Shown: positions 8,363 to 16,694 of the stretch, piece by piece
Numbering within the stretch: position 1 is the stretch's first letter
How the letters are laid out: each line of letters opens with the position of its first letter
Translations under genes and position numbers: made by a program
Notes under the pieces: generated by a model
The model's database searches: none
What the model saw: only the letters and a program-made list of their open reading frames with translations
Told to the model about the DNA's origin: nothing
Origin: Catenulispora sp. MAP5-51
Lineage (GTDB): Bacteria > Actinomycetota > Actinomycetes > Streptomycetales > Catenulisporaceae
DNA: 64,000 nucleotides
Direction: 5' to 3'
Assembly (NCBI RefSeq): GCF_041261205.1
Contig: NZ_JBGCCH010000007.1
Span: 248,001 to 312,000 of the forward strand

Positions 8363-9766
8363 CTCGGTCGGCACGCCGGGCACAGTTCGATGCACCGGGT
8401 CCGCCGGGATGACCGGCGGCGGAAGTGGCGCGGCGCCGAGCGTCGTGGTGCCGGGTCGGGCCAGGCCGGTGAGCCCGTTGCGGTACGCCGCCACCGCCTC
8501 GCGGGTGCGGCCCTGGCGGTCGAGCAGGTCGCCGAGGAGCCGTGAGGTGTCGGCCAGGTCGCCGGTGACGTCGGAGTCCTGTTGGAGCTCGATCGCCATG
8601 CGGTAGTGGCGTTCGGCGGCTTCGGGGTCGTCGGCGCGCTCGTGGATCAAGCCCAGGAGGCGGTGCGCGGCGGCGGCGTGGACCGCGCCGTGGCCGGGGC
8701 CCAGGTCCGCGAGCAGCCGGGTGAGGAGTTCCTCGGCCTCGGCGGTGTGGCCCAGGCGCCAGCGGACGTCGGCCAGTTCGACCTCGACCTGCACCGCGTA
8801 GAACACGGAGTCGGCGGCGCGCAGCATGCGTGCGGCCGTGCGCAGTTCGGTCTCGGCGTCGGCGAGGCGTTCGTGTTGGGCGTAGAGGTAGCCGCGCATC
8901 CAGTGGCACTGCGCGAGTTCGGCCCGGATCTCCCATTGCTGGTAGACGTCCTGTGCCTTGACGAGTGCGGCCTCGGCCTCGTCGAACCGGCCGCCGGCGG
9001 CGAGGGTGCGGGCGACGGAGCGGTGCAGCGTGGCGACCGCGACCGGGTCGGCGACGCGGGCCGCCAGGTCCAGTGCGAGGGTCGCGGCCTTCGTGGCGCG
9101 CTCCAGCGCACCGAGTTCCAGGTACGGTCCGATGACCGCGGCGTACAACAGCACCAGCGACGCCGGATCCGGCAGGCCGCCGCCGTTCAGCTCGCTGATC
9201 GTGTTCTCGAGCAGGTAGCAGGAGTAGCGGACGTCGCCGGCCAGGTAGTACGCGGTCGCGCGGCCGCGGACGGCCCGCACCCGTGCCGGCAGCGGCCGAT
9301 CGGCCAGCAGCGCCTCGGCCTGCTCGAACTGTTCGCGGCCGGCGTCCAGGTCGCCGCGGCGCAGCAGGAACGATCCGCGCGTGACGTGGATGTCGGCGAC
9401 CAGGTCGGGCACGTCGGTGCCGGCGGCGCGGCCGAGCAGGGCGGCCAGCACGGCCTCGGCCTCGGTCGCGCGGCCGTCGTCCATGGCCGCGTTCGCCTCG
9501 GCCAGGCCCTCGCGGATCTCGGCGCGCAGGCCGGCCGGGACGCCGGTGGCCAGTTCCTCGTAGCTGATCGCGAGGCGCTCGGCGAAGTAGCGCAGTGCCG
9601 CTTCGGAGGCGCGGGCTTTGCCGGCTTCCAGGGTGGAGACGTAGGCCGCGGTGTATCCGGGTTCGGCCAAAGCGCGCTGGGTCAGGCCGCGACGCGTGCG
9701 CAACTCCTGGAGACGTGTCCCGATCTGGCCCTGCGTCTGCTGCTGGCCGTCGGCGGACAGGGGCAT
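8345..9766 (-). CDS. XRE-family helix-turn-helix regulator with TPR array
   Basis: 473 residues. Residues ~15-75 form an XRE helix-turn-helix (LQELRTRRGLTQRALAE, YVSTLEAGKARASEAALRYF). The rest is a long helical region of tetratricopeptide-like repeats (ADIHVTRGSFLLRRGDLDAG, ARTLAAGGRFDEAEAALVKA, LGLIHERADDPEAAERHY, LLGDLLDRQGRTREAVAAYR). This architecture is typical of actinobacterial regulators in which the TPR domain senses a peptide or partner protein (as in RRNPP-type systems). RBS AAGGAACG precedes the ATG. It is divergent from the S33 hydrolase/neprosin genes across a 150-bp gap containing an inverted repeat, so it is the obvious candidate regulator of that cluster. Confidence 0.85.
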   Translation of the reverse strand: MPLSADGQQQTQGQIGTRLQELRTRRGLTQRALAEPGYTAAYVSTLEAGKARASEAALRYFAERLAISYEELATGVPAGLRAEIREGLAEANAAMDDGRATEAEAVLAALLGRAAGTDVPDLVADIHVTRGSFLLRRGDLDAGREQFEQAEALLADRPLPARVRAVRGRATAYYLAGDVRYSCYLLENTISELNGGGLPDPASLVLLYAAVIGPYLELGALERATKAATLALDLAARVADPVAVATLHRSVARTLAAGGRFDEAEAALVKAQDVYQQWEIRAELAQCHWMRGYLYAQHERLADAETELRTAARMLRAADSVFYAVQVEVELADVRWRLGHTAEAEELLTRLLADLGPGHGAVHAAAAHRLLGLIHERADDPEAAERHYRMAIELQQDSDVTGDLADTSRLLGDLLDRQGRTREAVAAYRNGLTGLARPGTTTLGAAPLPPPVIPADPVHRTVPGVPTEGGSQG

Positions 9767-9876
9767 CGCGGCGTTCCTTCTCTATCCAGGTCCCGAGCTT
9801 CTAGTGCACTCCTACCACGGAGCCGACGCGGGGGTCTTGCCTGATCCGGTTCCGTGCCCTAGCTTAACCATCACTC

Positions 9877-9900
9877 TAAATGGAGTTACTGCTTCATTTA
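9877..9900. promoter_or_regulatory. AT-rich inverted repeat between XRE-TPR and S33 hydrolase genes
   Basis: TAAATG-N12-CATTTA sits in a locally AT-rich stretch 19 bp before the GTG of the hydrolase gene. Position and symmetry suit an operator or the -10 region of the divergent promoter pair. No other signal is clear in 9767-9918. Confidence 0.4.
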
Positions 9901-9918
9901 ACTTGGGGGTGAGGCGCT

Positions 9919-11214
9919 GTGCCATCGGGGATCCGGACGACCGACCACGTGTTCACGGTTCCGCTGCACCACGACCGGCCGGGCGGGGAGCAGATCGAGG
10001 TCTACGCCCGCGAGTTCACGGCCGACGAGTCGCGGCCGTGGCTGGTCTACCTGCAGGGCGGGCCCGGACACCGGTCGCCGCGTCCGCTGCCGGCGGCACT
10101 GGCCGGCGGCTGGCTCAGCCGCGCCGTGCAGGACTACCGGGTGCTGCTGCTCGATCAGCGCGGCACCGGTCGCTCGACCCCGGCCACGCGGCAGACCCTG
10201 CCGCGCCGGGGCGATGCCCGGCGGCAGGCCGAGTACCTCACAGCGTTTCGCGCGGACTCGATCGTCCGCGATGCCGAGATCATGCGGCGGCGGTTGACCG
10301 GCGGCGCGCCGTGGAGCGTGCTGGGGCAGAGCTTCGGCGGGTTCTGTGCGGTGCACTATCTGTCGGCCGCGCCGGAGGGGCTCGCAGAAGTCTTCATCAC
10401 CGGCGGCGTGCCGACGTTGGACGGCGATGCCGATGACGTCTACCGTGCCGCGTATCCGCGGATGGAGGACAAGAACGCGCTGTTCTACCACCGGTATCCC
10501 CAGGATGTGGATGCGGCGCGGGAGATCGCGGAGTTCCTCAGGGAGCACGAGACGGTGCTGCCCGACGGGACGCTGCTGACAGTCGAGGCGTTCCAGTCGC
10601 TGGGGATCGTGCTCGGCACGACCGATGGTGCGGATCGGTTGCACTATCTGCTGGAGGACGCGTTCAGCCAGACGGTCCATCGGCGGGAGTTGTCGGACCG
10701 GTTCCAGTGGCAGGTGCAGGCTGCGCTGTCTTTTGCTGAGCGGCCGCTATACGCGCTGCTGCACGAGGCTATATACGCGCAGGGTGCGGGGCCTACGGCG
10801 TGGGCTGCTAGCCGGGTTCGTAAAGAGTTCCCGCGGTTTGATGCCGAGAAGGTCCTGTCGGAGTCGGCAGCACCGGTGTTGTTCACCGGGGAGACGATTC
10901 ATCCCTGGCACTTCCGGACCGACCCGGCTTTGCGGCCGCTTCGCGCGGCGGGCGAGTTGCTTGCCGCGTATGAGGATTGGCGGCCTCTGTACGACGTTTC
11001 GGTTCTGGGCGCGAACGAGGTGCCGGCCTTCGCGACTGTGTATACGGACGACTTGTATGTCGATCTCAAGCAGTCGCTGGTCAGCGTCGAGGCGATTCGG
11101 GGCCTGACTGTCCATGTCACGGACGAGTACGAGCATGACGGGCTCAACGCGAGCGGTACCGATGTGATCGACCACCTGTTGGGGATGGCGCGCGAGGCGC
11201 GAGAGGTGCGCTAG
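9919..11214 (+). CDS. Alpha/beta hydrolase, prolyl aminopeptidase-like (S33)
   Basis: 431 residues from a GTG preceded by GGGGGTGAGG. Proline-iminopeptidase-type features are LVYLQGGPGHRSPRP (oxyanion HGGPG-like loop), LLDQRGTGRSTPAT, and the nucleophile elbow VLGQSFGGFCAVHYLS with the catalytic Ser in GQSFG. A C-terminal His is likely the one in DEYEHDGL. Length and motifs fit the S33 prolyl aminopeptidase group that removes N-terminal Pro from peptides. There is no signal peptide, so it should act in the cytoplasm. Two secreted neprosin genes follow 62 bp downstream on the same strand; since neprosins cut at proline, import and final trimming of Pro-peptides is a reasonable inference. Confidence 0.85.
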   Translation: MPSGIRTTDHVFTVPLHHDRPGGEQIEVYAREFTADESRPWLVYLQGGPGHRSPRPLPAALAGGWLSRAVQDYRVLLLDQRGTGRSTPATRQTLPRRGDARRQAEYLTAFRADSIVRDAEIMRRRLTGGAPWSVLGQSFGGFCAVHYLSAAPEGLAEVFITGGVPTLDGDADDVYRAAYPRMEDKNALFYHRYPQDVDAAREIAEFLREHETVLPDGTLLTVEAFQSLGIVLGTTDGADRLHYLLEDAFSQTVHRRELSDRFQWQVQAALSFAERPLYALLHEAIYAQGAGPTAWAASRVRKEFPRFDAEKVLSESAAPVLFTGETIHPWHFRTDPALRPLRAAGELLAAYEDWRPLYDVSVLGANEVPAFATVYTDDLYVDLKQSLVSVEAIRGLTVHVTDEYEHDGLNASGTDVIDHLLGMAREAREVR

Positions 11215-11275
11215 GCGCGCTCAGAGCTGGAGAGCTCCTTTTCGAAGTACACCTACTTCCATTCGAGGTACACCC

Positions 11276-12076
11276 ATGCCTGCTAAAGGTCTGCGCATAG
11301 ATCTGCGCGGAAAACTCAGAACCCGAATAACCGCGGCCGCCGTGTCCGCGGCAGCCGTCGGAGTGGTCGTCGTGCTTCCGGCCGGCACTGCGCAGGCGGC
11401 GCAGTGCTGGTACGGATCCTGCTTCAGCTACGTCACCGGGCGGCAGTTCACGAACACCACCGGGGCTTCGGTCACCATGGAGCAGGCCGCTCCGCGGAAC
11501 GTCGCGGCCGACGGGCATTCGCTGCAGGAGCTTTCGCTCCAGACGTCCGGCGGGACGACCGTCGCGGACACCATCGAGATCGGGTGGACGGTGGATCCCG
11601 AGCTCAACGGGGACTACCAGCCGCACCTGTTCGTCTTCCACTGGGTCAACGGGCAGCCGACCTGTTACAACGGCTGCGGGTTCGTGCAGGTGTCCTCGAC
11701 GGTGCGGGCCGGCATGGCCGTGACGCCCGGGACGACCGGCACCTTCGCGCTGCGGTTCTACCAGGGGAACTGGTGGACGTACTACAACAGCGTTCCCTTC
11801 GGGTACTTCCCCGGGTCGGAGTGGGGCGGCGCGTTCACGAGTGCGCAGATCGTGTCGGCGTTCGGTGAGGTGGCGGCGGACAAGGCGCCGAGCTGCACGC
11901 AGATGGGGGACGGGGTTTTCGGGAGTCAGAGCGGGGCTTCTTCGATCTCTGGCTATCAGCTGTGGGGGTCGGCTGATCAGCCGGCGTTCACGGTGACGGC
12001 TACGGATCCGGGGTCGTACAACTTCGGGGCGGTTACGGGGACTTCGTTCAAATTGGGAGGTCCTGGTGCTTGCTAA
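11276..12076 (+). CDS. Secreted neprosin-family (G3) glutamic peptidase, copy 1
   Basis: 266 residues. A signal peptide is followed by a cleavage site near AQAAQ. The mature part carries the neprosin (PF03080) signature: IEIGWTVDPELNGD, LFVFHWVNGQPTCYNGCGFV, GNWWTYYNSVPFGYFPGS, SAFGEV and SCTQMGDG. Glu109 (in PEL) and Glu198 (in FGEV) are the candidate catalytic pair by comparison with plant neprosin, which is a glutamic, proline-directed, acid-active endopeptidase. The long plant activation propeptide is absent. RBS is GAGG 8 bases before ATG. The stop overlaps the start of a second neprosin gene, so the two are probably translated in a coupled way. Confidence 0.85.
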   Translation: MPAKGLRIDLRGKLRTRITAAAVSAAAVGVVVVLPAGTAQAAQCWYGSCFSYVTGRQFTNTTGASVTMEQAAPRNVAADGHSLQELSLQTSGGTTVADTIEIGWTVDPELNGDYQPHLFVFHWVNGQPTCYNGCGFVQVSSTVRAGMAVTPGTTGTFALRFYQGNWWTYYNSVPFGYFPGSEWGGAFTSAQIVSAFGEVAADKAPSCTQMGDGVFGSQSGASSISGYQLWGSADQPAFTVTATDPGSYNFGAVTGTSFKLGGPGAC

Positions 12077-12947
12077 GGCGCGGGTTGGGGTTGGGGTTGT
12101 CGCGGGTCTCTTCTCGGTGAGTCTGGGGCTGGCGGGTTCGGCGGGGGCTGCGGCGGTTGTTCCTGCTGTCGCCGCTGCATCTGTACTGGCTCCGGTGGTG
12201 CCGTCGGTGGCTCCGGCTGCTGGGGCCGCTCCGGCTGCCGCGGCTGCTCCGACCGGTCCTATCTGCTGGTATGGCGCTTGCTACGACTACGTCAGCGGCC
12301 ACCAGTGGACCGACACGACGGGTGTGAGCGTCCTGATGAAGGTCGAGGCGCCGGTGGTCAACCCGGCCCAGACCGGGGAGCACAGCCTGCAGGAGATCGC
12401 GCTGCAGAACACCGCACGGACCTCGACCGTCGAGATCGGGTGGACCGTGGATCCCGAGCTCAACGGCGACGCGAAGCCGCACCTGTTCGTCTACCACTGG
12501 GTCGACGGGCAGGAGAGCTGCTACAACGGCTGCGGCTTCGTGCAGGTCGCGAGGGACATCAAGCCGGGCATGGCCCTGCACGCCAACGAGGCGGCGCACT
12601 TCGCCATCCAGAACATCGGCGGGAACTGGTGGGTCTTCTTCCGCGACGAGCCGGTCGGCTACTTCCCCGGCAGCCTCTGGAGCGGCACGTACAAGACGGC
12701 GCAGCTGGTGTCGGTGTTCGGCGAGGTCGCGGAGAACACCGTCGACACGCCGAGCTGCACGCAGATGGGCGACGGACGGTTCGGGTCGGCGCCGGCTGCT
12801 TCGTGGATTCGGGACTATCGCTTGGCGGGGACGAAAGACGTGCCGCAGCTGAGTGTCAGCGCCACCAGCCCGACGCGGTATGACGCGGGTGCGGTGACGG
12901 CTACTTCGTTCAAGCTCGGTGGGCCGGGGACGGGGGCTTGCAGCTGA
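12066..12947 (+). CDS. Secreted neprosin-family (G3) glutamic peptidase, copy 2
   Basis: 293 residues, GTG start with GGGAGG 8 bases upstream. The gene overlaps the preceding one by 11 bp in another frame. A signal peptide and an Ala/Pro/Val-rich linker (AAPAAAAAPTGP) precede a complete neprosin domain: VEIGWTVDPELNGD, CYNGCGFVQV, GNWWVFFRDEPVGYFPGS, VFGEV, SCTQMGDG. The candidate catalytic Glu131 and Glu220 are 89 residues apart, exactly as in copy 1. It is a tandem paralogue of that gene. The stop codon is followed by three further GCTGA units, a small tandem repetition. Confidence 0.85.
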   Translation: MLAKARVGVGVVAGLFSVSLGLAGSAGAAAVVPAVAAASVLAPVVPSVAPAAGAAPAAAAAPTGPICWYGACYDYVSGHQWTDTTGVSVLMKVEAPVVNPAQTGEHSLQEIALQNTARTSTVEIGWTVDPELNGDAKPHLFVYHWVDGQESCYNGCGFVQVARDIKPGMALHANEAAHFAIQNIGGNWWVFFRDEPVGYFPGSLWSGTYKTAQLVSVFGEVAENTVDTPSCTQMGDGRFGSAPAASWIRDYRLAGTKDVPQLSVSATSPTRYDAGAVTATSFKLGGPGTGACS

Positions 12948-12967
12948 GGCTGAAGGCTGAGGGCTGA
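12943..12967 (+). repeat. GCTGA repetition starting at the neprosin 2 stop codon
   Basis: Four GCTGA units separated by one to two bases; the first contains the stop codon of neprosin 2. One of several places in this window where the stop region is reiterated. Confidence 0.55.
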
Positions 12968-13054
12968 TCGGCATGCGGCCACCTCGCTCGGCGGGGTGGC
13001 CGTGGCCGGCGCAGTTCGACAGTGTCACTTATTTCGCGCTGGCGGCTGAGACGG

Positions 13055-13801
13055 TCAGGAGCGCTTGCGCGGAGTTTCCCGCGTGCCGTACTTCCACCCG
13101 GTCATGCACAGGTCGAGCTGCTCGTCGTCCAGCGGCTCCGGGGCGAGCACGGTCGTGGCGCCGGACGGCCGGGCGCGCAATCCGTCGACGAGGACGGCCA
13201 GATGGCGGCGCCAGACCTCCGGATCGGCCGGCGCGGTGAAGTCGACCACGCCGACGGCGGAGATCAGCAGTACGCCCACGTCGGTGGCGGCCACGTCGGG
13301 GCGCAGGTCGCCGTCGGCCTTGGCGCGGTCGATCAGGTCGTAGAGCGCGGGCTCCACGATGTCGCGGACGACTTCTTCCTTGTCCTGCTCGCACTGGTCG
13401 AGGTACTTCTGCCGGGAGAGCATCAGGTCCCGCAGCGCCTTGTCGCGGCCCTGGGACTCCAGCATCGCGGTCATGAAGTGGATCAGGCCGTCCCAGGCGC
13501 GCGGCAGGGCCAGCGACTCGGCGACGATGCGCTCGATCGAGGCCAGCATGTCGTCGAACAGGGCGTCGATCAGGGCGTCGCGGTTGGGGAAGCGGCGGTA
13601 GACGGTCCCGACGCCCAGGCCGGCCTCGTGCGCCACCTCGTCGAGGGAGGCGTCCAAGCCCCGGCGGCCGAAGACGATCTTGGCGGTGTCCAGGATCAGC
13701 TGCCGGTTGCGCTCGGCGTCCCGGCGCAGCGGACGGGCCGCGGCCGGGGTCGTCGCGGGGGTCTCTACCTGGGGTTTCTCCGCCTCGGTCCGGGCATTCA
13801 T
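13055..13801 (-). CDS. TetR/AcrR family transcriptional regulator
   Basis: About 248 residues from the ATG of MNARTEAEKP (AGGAG ~11 bases upstream); a GTG ten codons earlier is possible. The helix-turn-helix reads RDAERNRQLILDTAKIVFG, then LDEVAHEAGLGVGTVYRRFPN. The C-terminal domain contains LHFM/MLESQGRDKALRDLML and ends with a short basic tail. It is divergent from an MFS drug-exporter-like gene, the classic TetR-efflux arrangement, and an inverted repeat with 9-base arms lies between them. Expected role: repressor of the exporter, released by its substrate. Confidence 0.9.
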   Translation of the reverse strand: MNARTEAEKPQVETPATTPAAARPLRRDAERNRQLILDTAKIVFGRRGLDASLDEVAHEAGLGVGTVYRRFPNRDALIDALFDDMLASIERIVAESLALPRAWDGLIHFMTAMLESQGRDKALRDLMLSRQKYLDQCEQDKEEVVRDIVEPALYDLIDRAKADGDLRPDVAATDVGVLLISAVGVVDFTAPADPEVWRRHLAVLVDGLRARPSGATTVLAPEPLDDEQLDLCMTGWKYGTRETPRKRS

Positions 13802-13896
13802 CTCGACTCGCTCCTGCCTCGCGTCCGCCACCCGGACAGCCAGGGTGAATCTTAGACGCAGTTAAATGGAACACCTCTCTCCATGTGGAGGCAAGT

Positions 13897-13935
13897 CTTC
13901 CACTTCCCTGGTACAGTCGGTCCGGTAAGTGGAAG
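13897..13935. promoter_or_regulatory. Inverted repeat in TetR-MFS divergent promoter region
   Basis: CTTCCACTT and AAGTGGAAG are perfect 9-base arms separated by 21 bases. They end 29 bp before the exporter ATG and ~95 bp from the TetR start. This is a plausible paired operator for the TetR repressor. Confidence 0.5.
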
Positions 13936-13964
13936 AGGATCCTCCAGATCAGGGGACGTGAACG

Positions 13965-15485
13965 ATGGCAGATGTCCAGACGACCGGCGCGGGGGCTCAG
14001 ACCGCCGATGCCCCGCCCGCCGCACCCACCGACCCCCACCACGCCAGGCGCTGGTTCATCCTGGGGATCATCGGCCTGGCCCAGTTGATGATCGTGCTCG
14101 ACGTGACGATCGTGAACATCGCGCTGCCTGACGCCCAGAAGGCGCTGGGCTTCTCGAACGGCGACCGGCAGTGGATCGTCACCGCCTACTCTCTGGCCTT
14201 CGGCAGCCTCCTGTTGTTGTTCGGCCGGGTCTCCGACGTCATAGGCCGGCGCGCGATGTTCCTGATCGGCCTGGTCGGCTTCGCCGCGGCCTCCGCGCTG
14301 GGCGGCGCCGCGCCGAACTTCGAGATCCTGGTGCTGGCCCGCGCGCTGCAGGGCGTCGCCGGCGCGATGCTCGCCCCGGCCGCGCTGTCGCTGCTGTCCA
14401 CGACCTTCACCGAGGCCAAGGAGCGCGCCACCGCCTTCGCGGTGTTCGGCGGCATCGCCGGTTCCGGCGCCGCGATCGGCATGCTGCTCGGCGGGGTGCT
14501 GACCGAGTTCCTGAACTGGCGCTGGACCCTGTTCGTCAACGTCGGCATCAGCGTCGTCGCGATCGCCGGCGCCGCAATCCTGATCCCGCGCCACGCGCGC
14601 AGCGCCGACCGGCCCTCGCTCGACATCCCGGGCACGGTCCTGGTCTCGGCCGGTCTGTTCGGCATCGTCTACGGCTTCGCCAACGCCGAGTCGCACCCGT
14701 GGAGCGCGCCCGGAACCTGGGGCTTCCTGGCCGCCGGCGTGCTCCTGCTGGTCGCGTTCACCGTCTGGCAGACCCGCGCCAAGCACCCGCTGCTCCCGCT
14801 GCGCGTCATCCTGGAGCGCAACCGCGGCGGCTCCTACCTGGCGATGTTCCTCACCGGCATCGGCATGTTCGGCGTGTTCCTGTTCCTGAACTACTACCTG
14901 CAGGAGATCCTGCGCTACTCCCCGGTCATGACCGGTGTGGCGTTCCTGCCGATGGTCGCCGCCCTGATGATCACCGCGACGATCAGCACCACCGTGCTCT
15001 ACCCGCGGATCGGCGCGAAGATCCTGGTCTTCGTCGGCATGCTGCTGGCCGGCGGCGGCATGGTCTGGCTGACCGGCATCAGCCTGCACTCCAGCTACGC
15101 CACCAACATCCTGGGCCCGATCGTGCTCGTCGGCATCGGCATGGGCGCCATCTTCGCCCCGGCGATGAACGCCGCCACCTCCGGTGTCGAGGCCCACGAC
15201 GCCGGCGTCGCCTCGGCCATGGTGAACACCGCGCAGCAGATCGGCGGCTCGATCGGCACCGCGCTGCTGAACTCGCTGGCCGCCACAGCCCTGACGAACT
15301 ACCTGGTCGGCAAGAACCCCACCAACCCGGTCGTCCAGGCGAACGCGGCGATCCACAGCTACGTGGTCGCGTTCTGGTGGGCCGCCGCGATCTTCGGCGT
15401 CGGCGCGATCATCTGCGGCCTGATCCTGAAGGCGGGCAAGCCCGATCCGGCGGACCCGGACGCGGCTCCGGCGATCCACGCCTGA
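13965..15485 (+). CDS. MFS multidrug exporter, DHA2 (14-TM) type
   Basis: 506 residues, about 14 hydrophobic helices. DHA2/EmrB-QacA signatures include LDVTIVNIALPDAQKALGF (motif D1), LLLFGRVSDVIGRRAMFLIG (motif A) and the motif C region GVLTEFLNWRWTLFVNV. It couples proton influx to export of a hydrophobic or cationic drug or metabolite across the cell membrane. Start ATG lies within GACGTGAACGATGG; no strong RBS is visible, so start confidence is moderate. Divergent TetR gene and operator-like repeat upstream suggest substrate-induced expression. A strong terminator hairpin follows 27 bp after the stop. Confidence 0.92.
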   Translation: MADVQTTGAGAQTADAPPAAPTDPHHARRWFILGIIGLAQLMIVLDVTIVNIALPDAQKALGFSNGDRQWIVTAYSLAFGSLLLLFGRVSDVIGRRAMFLIGLVGFAAASALGGAAPNFEILVLARALQGVAGAMLAPAALSLLSTTFTEAKERATAFAVFGGIAGSGAAIGMLLGGVLTEFLNWRWTLFVNVGISVVAIAGAAILIPRHARSADRPSLDIPGTVLVSAGLFGIVYGFANAESHPWSAPGTWGFLAAGVLLLVAFTVWQTRAKHPLLPLRVILERNRGGSYLAMFLTGIGMFGVFLFLNYYLQEILRYSPVMTGVAFLPMVAALMITATISTTVLYPRIGAKILVFVGMLLAGGGMVWLTGISLHSSYATNILGPIVLVGIGMGAIFAPAMNAATSGVEAHDAGVASAMVNTAQQIGGSIGTALLNSLAATALTNYLVGKNPTNPVVQANAAIHSYVVAFWWAAAIFGVGAIICGLILKAGKPDPADPDAAPAIHA

Positions 15486-15511
15486 TCGCTGGTCCTCATC
15501 GCAGATTCCTG

Positions 15512-15551
15512 ACACTGACCCCCGACGCGTGTTCGCGCCGGGGGTCAGTGT
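15512..15551 (+). terminator. Terminator hairpin after MFS exporter gene
   Basis: Perfect 13-bp stem (ACACTGACCCCCG paired with its complement) with a 14-base loop, followed by TTTG. Confidence 0.8.
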
Positions 15552-15655
15552 TTGCCCGGCTTGGCCGTTCCGCGCCTGACCGGTAACGGCCAAGCACATC
15601 AGAGTCTTTACTCCAGCTTTGCCGACATGTCCGAATCCTGAGGAGCAGACTCCGG

Positions 15656-15683
15656 GAGGTACAGACCAATAGGTCTATACCTC
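15656..15683. promoter_or_regulatory. Interrupted palindrome upstream of eqolisin gene
   Basis: GAGGTACAGACC-AATA-GGTCTATACCTC: 12-base arms, 11 of 12 matching, 70 bp before the eqolisin start. It could be an operator or a leader hairpin. The rest of 15552-15752 holds no gene that I can see. Confidence 0.45.
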
Positions 15684-15752
15684 CCTCGGTCGTATCCCCG
15701 GCCGAGGTGAAACGCACCAAACCCCCAGCTCATCCATGGTTAGGGAGGATCA

Positions 15753-16577
15753 ATGCGTTCATCAAGACTTCTCGGCTTCCTCGTGGCGGCGGCTCTGGCT
15801 GTCGTGGCCGGTATCGGGAGCGCCCAGGCGGCGACGCCGTCCGCCGGGCCCGTGGCACCGCACGCGCACACACACCACATTCCGCGCGGTGCGGTCAGCG
15901 TGCCGGCCAAGGATCTCCAGCACTTCTCGCACCTGCTCCACTCCAAACGTCCCGGCTCCGGCGGCAAGACCGCGAACCAGACCAGCACCAACTGGGCCGG
16001 CTACGCGGCCAACGGCGGGACGTTCACCACTGTCACCTCCAGCTGGACCGAGCCTGATGTGTCCTGCAATTCCGACGGCATCGTGGCGTTCTGGATCGGC
16101 CTGGACGGCTGGGGCAGCGACTCGGTCGAGCAGGACGGCACCGGCGTGGACTGCTCCAGCGGCTACCCGCAGCAGTTCGCCTGGTGGGAGACCTACCCCG
16201 CGAACAGCATTCAGGAGTACGGCGACCCGGTCTCCGCGGGCGACTCCCTCACCTCGACCGTGACCGACGTCGGCGGCGGCCAGTACCAGATGGTCCTCAC
16301 CGACAACAGCCAGGGCTGGACCGAGAACCAGACGGTCGGCGCCTCCGGCTCCGACGCCAGCGCCGAGGTGATCGCCGAGGCGGTCACCTCCGGCAGCAGC
16401 GTGACGCAGCTCCCTGACTTCTCCTCCGTCGGCTTCACCGGGTCCACGTTCGACAACACCGAGATCGGCAGTGCCGGCGGCCAGGCCATCGACATGACGG
16501 ACAGCAGCGGGAACGTGATCGCCTCGACCGGCGCCGACGACGGCAGCGGCGACTTCACGGTGACCTACGGCGGTTAG
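15753..16577 (+). CDS. Secreted G1 (eqolisin) family glutamic endopeptidase
   Basis: 274 residues, RBS GGGAGG 6 bases before ATG. A signal peptide (LLGFLVAAALAVVAGIGSAQ) and a His-containing propeptide-like stretch precede the Peptidase_A4/G1 domain. Its motifs are TSTNWAGYAA, SSWTEPDVSC, AFWIGLDGWGSDSVEQDG, AWWETYP and SAEVIAEA. Gln127 (in VEQDG) and Glu205 (in AEVIAE) fit the Gln/Glu dyad of scytalidoglutamic peptidase, an enzyme family best known from fungi and active at very low pH. The protein should be exported and digest protein outside the cell. It is monocistronic, with an interrupted palindrome upstream and a perfect terminator hairpin downstream. Confidence 0.9.
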   Translation: MRSSRLLGFLVAAALAVVAGIGSAQAATPSAGPVAPHAHTHHIPRGAVSVPAKDLQHFSHLLHSKRPGSGGKTANQTSTNWAGYAANGGTFTTVTSSWTEPDVSCNSDGIVAFWIGLDGWGSDSVEQDGTGVDCSSGYPQQFAWWETYPANSIQEYGDPVSAGDSLTSTVTDVGGGQYQMVLTDNSQGWTENQTVGASGSDASAEVIAEAVTSGSSVTQLPDFSSVGFTGSTFDNTEIGSAGGQAIDMTDSSGNVIASTGADDGSGDFTVTYGG

Positions 16578-16618
16578 CGCGCAGTACCTCGCCCAGCGCG
16601 GACTCGCCTGATGAAAGG

Positions 16619-16656
16619 CCGCGGGTGGCGGACCAACGCCGGTCCGCCACCCGCGG
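16619..16656. terminator. Bidirectional terminator between eqolisin and phosphatase-like genes
   Basis: Perfect 16-bp stem (left arm CCGCGGGTGGCGGACC) with a 6-base loop, located between two convergent genes. Confidence 0.85.
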
Positions 16657-16694
16657 CATGCTGATCAGCCGGAGACGCCTCAGCAGGAAGCGCC

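Noticed and set aside
11241-11274. Direct repeat TTCGAAGTACACC/TTCGAGGTACACC with 21-bp period as an operator
   Set aside because: It overlaps the ribosome-binding site and start of neprosin 1 and could be chance; I would not call it without conservation data.
13029-15599. An 856-codon minus-strand frame across the TetR and MFS genes
   Set aside because: Shadow of the MFS gene; composition dominated by Gly, Arg, Asp and Gln repeats.
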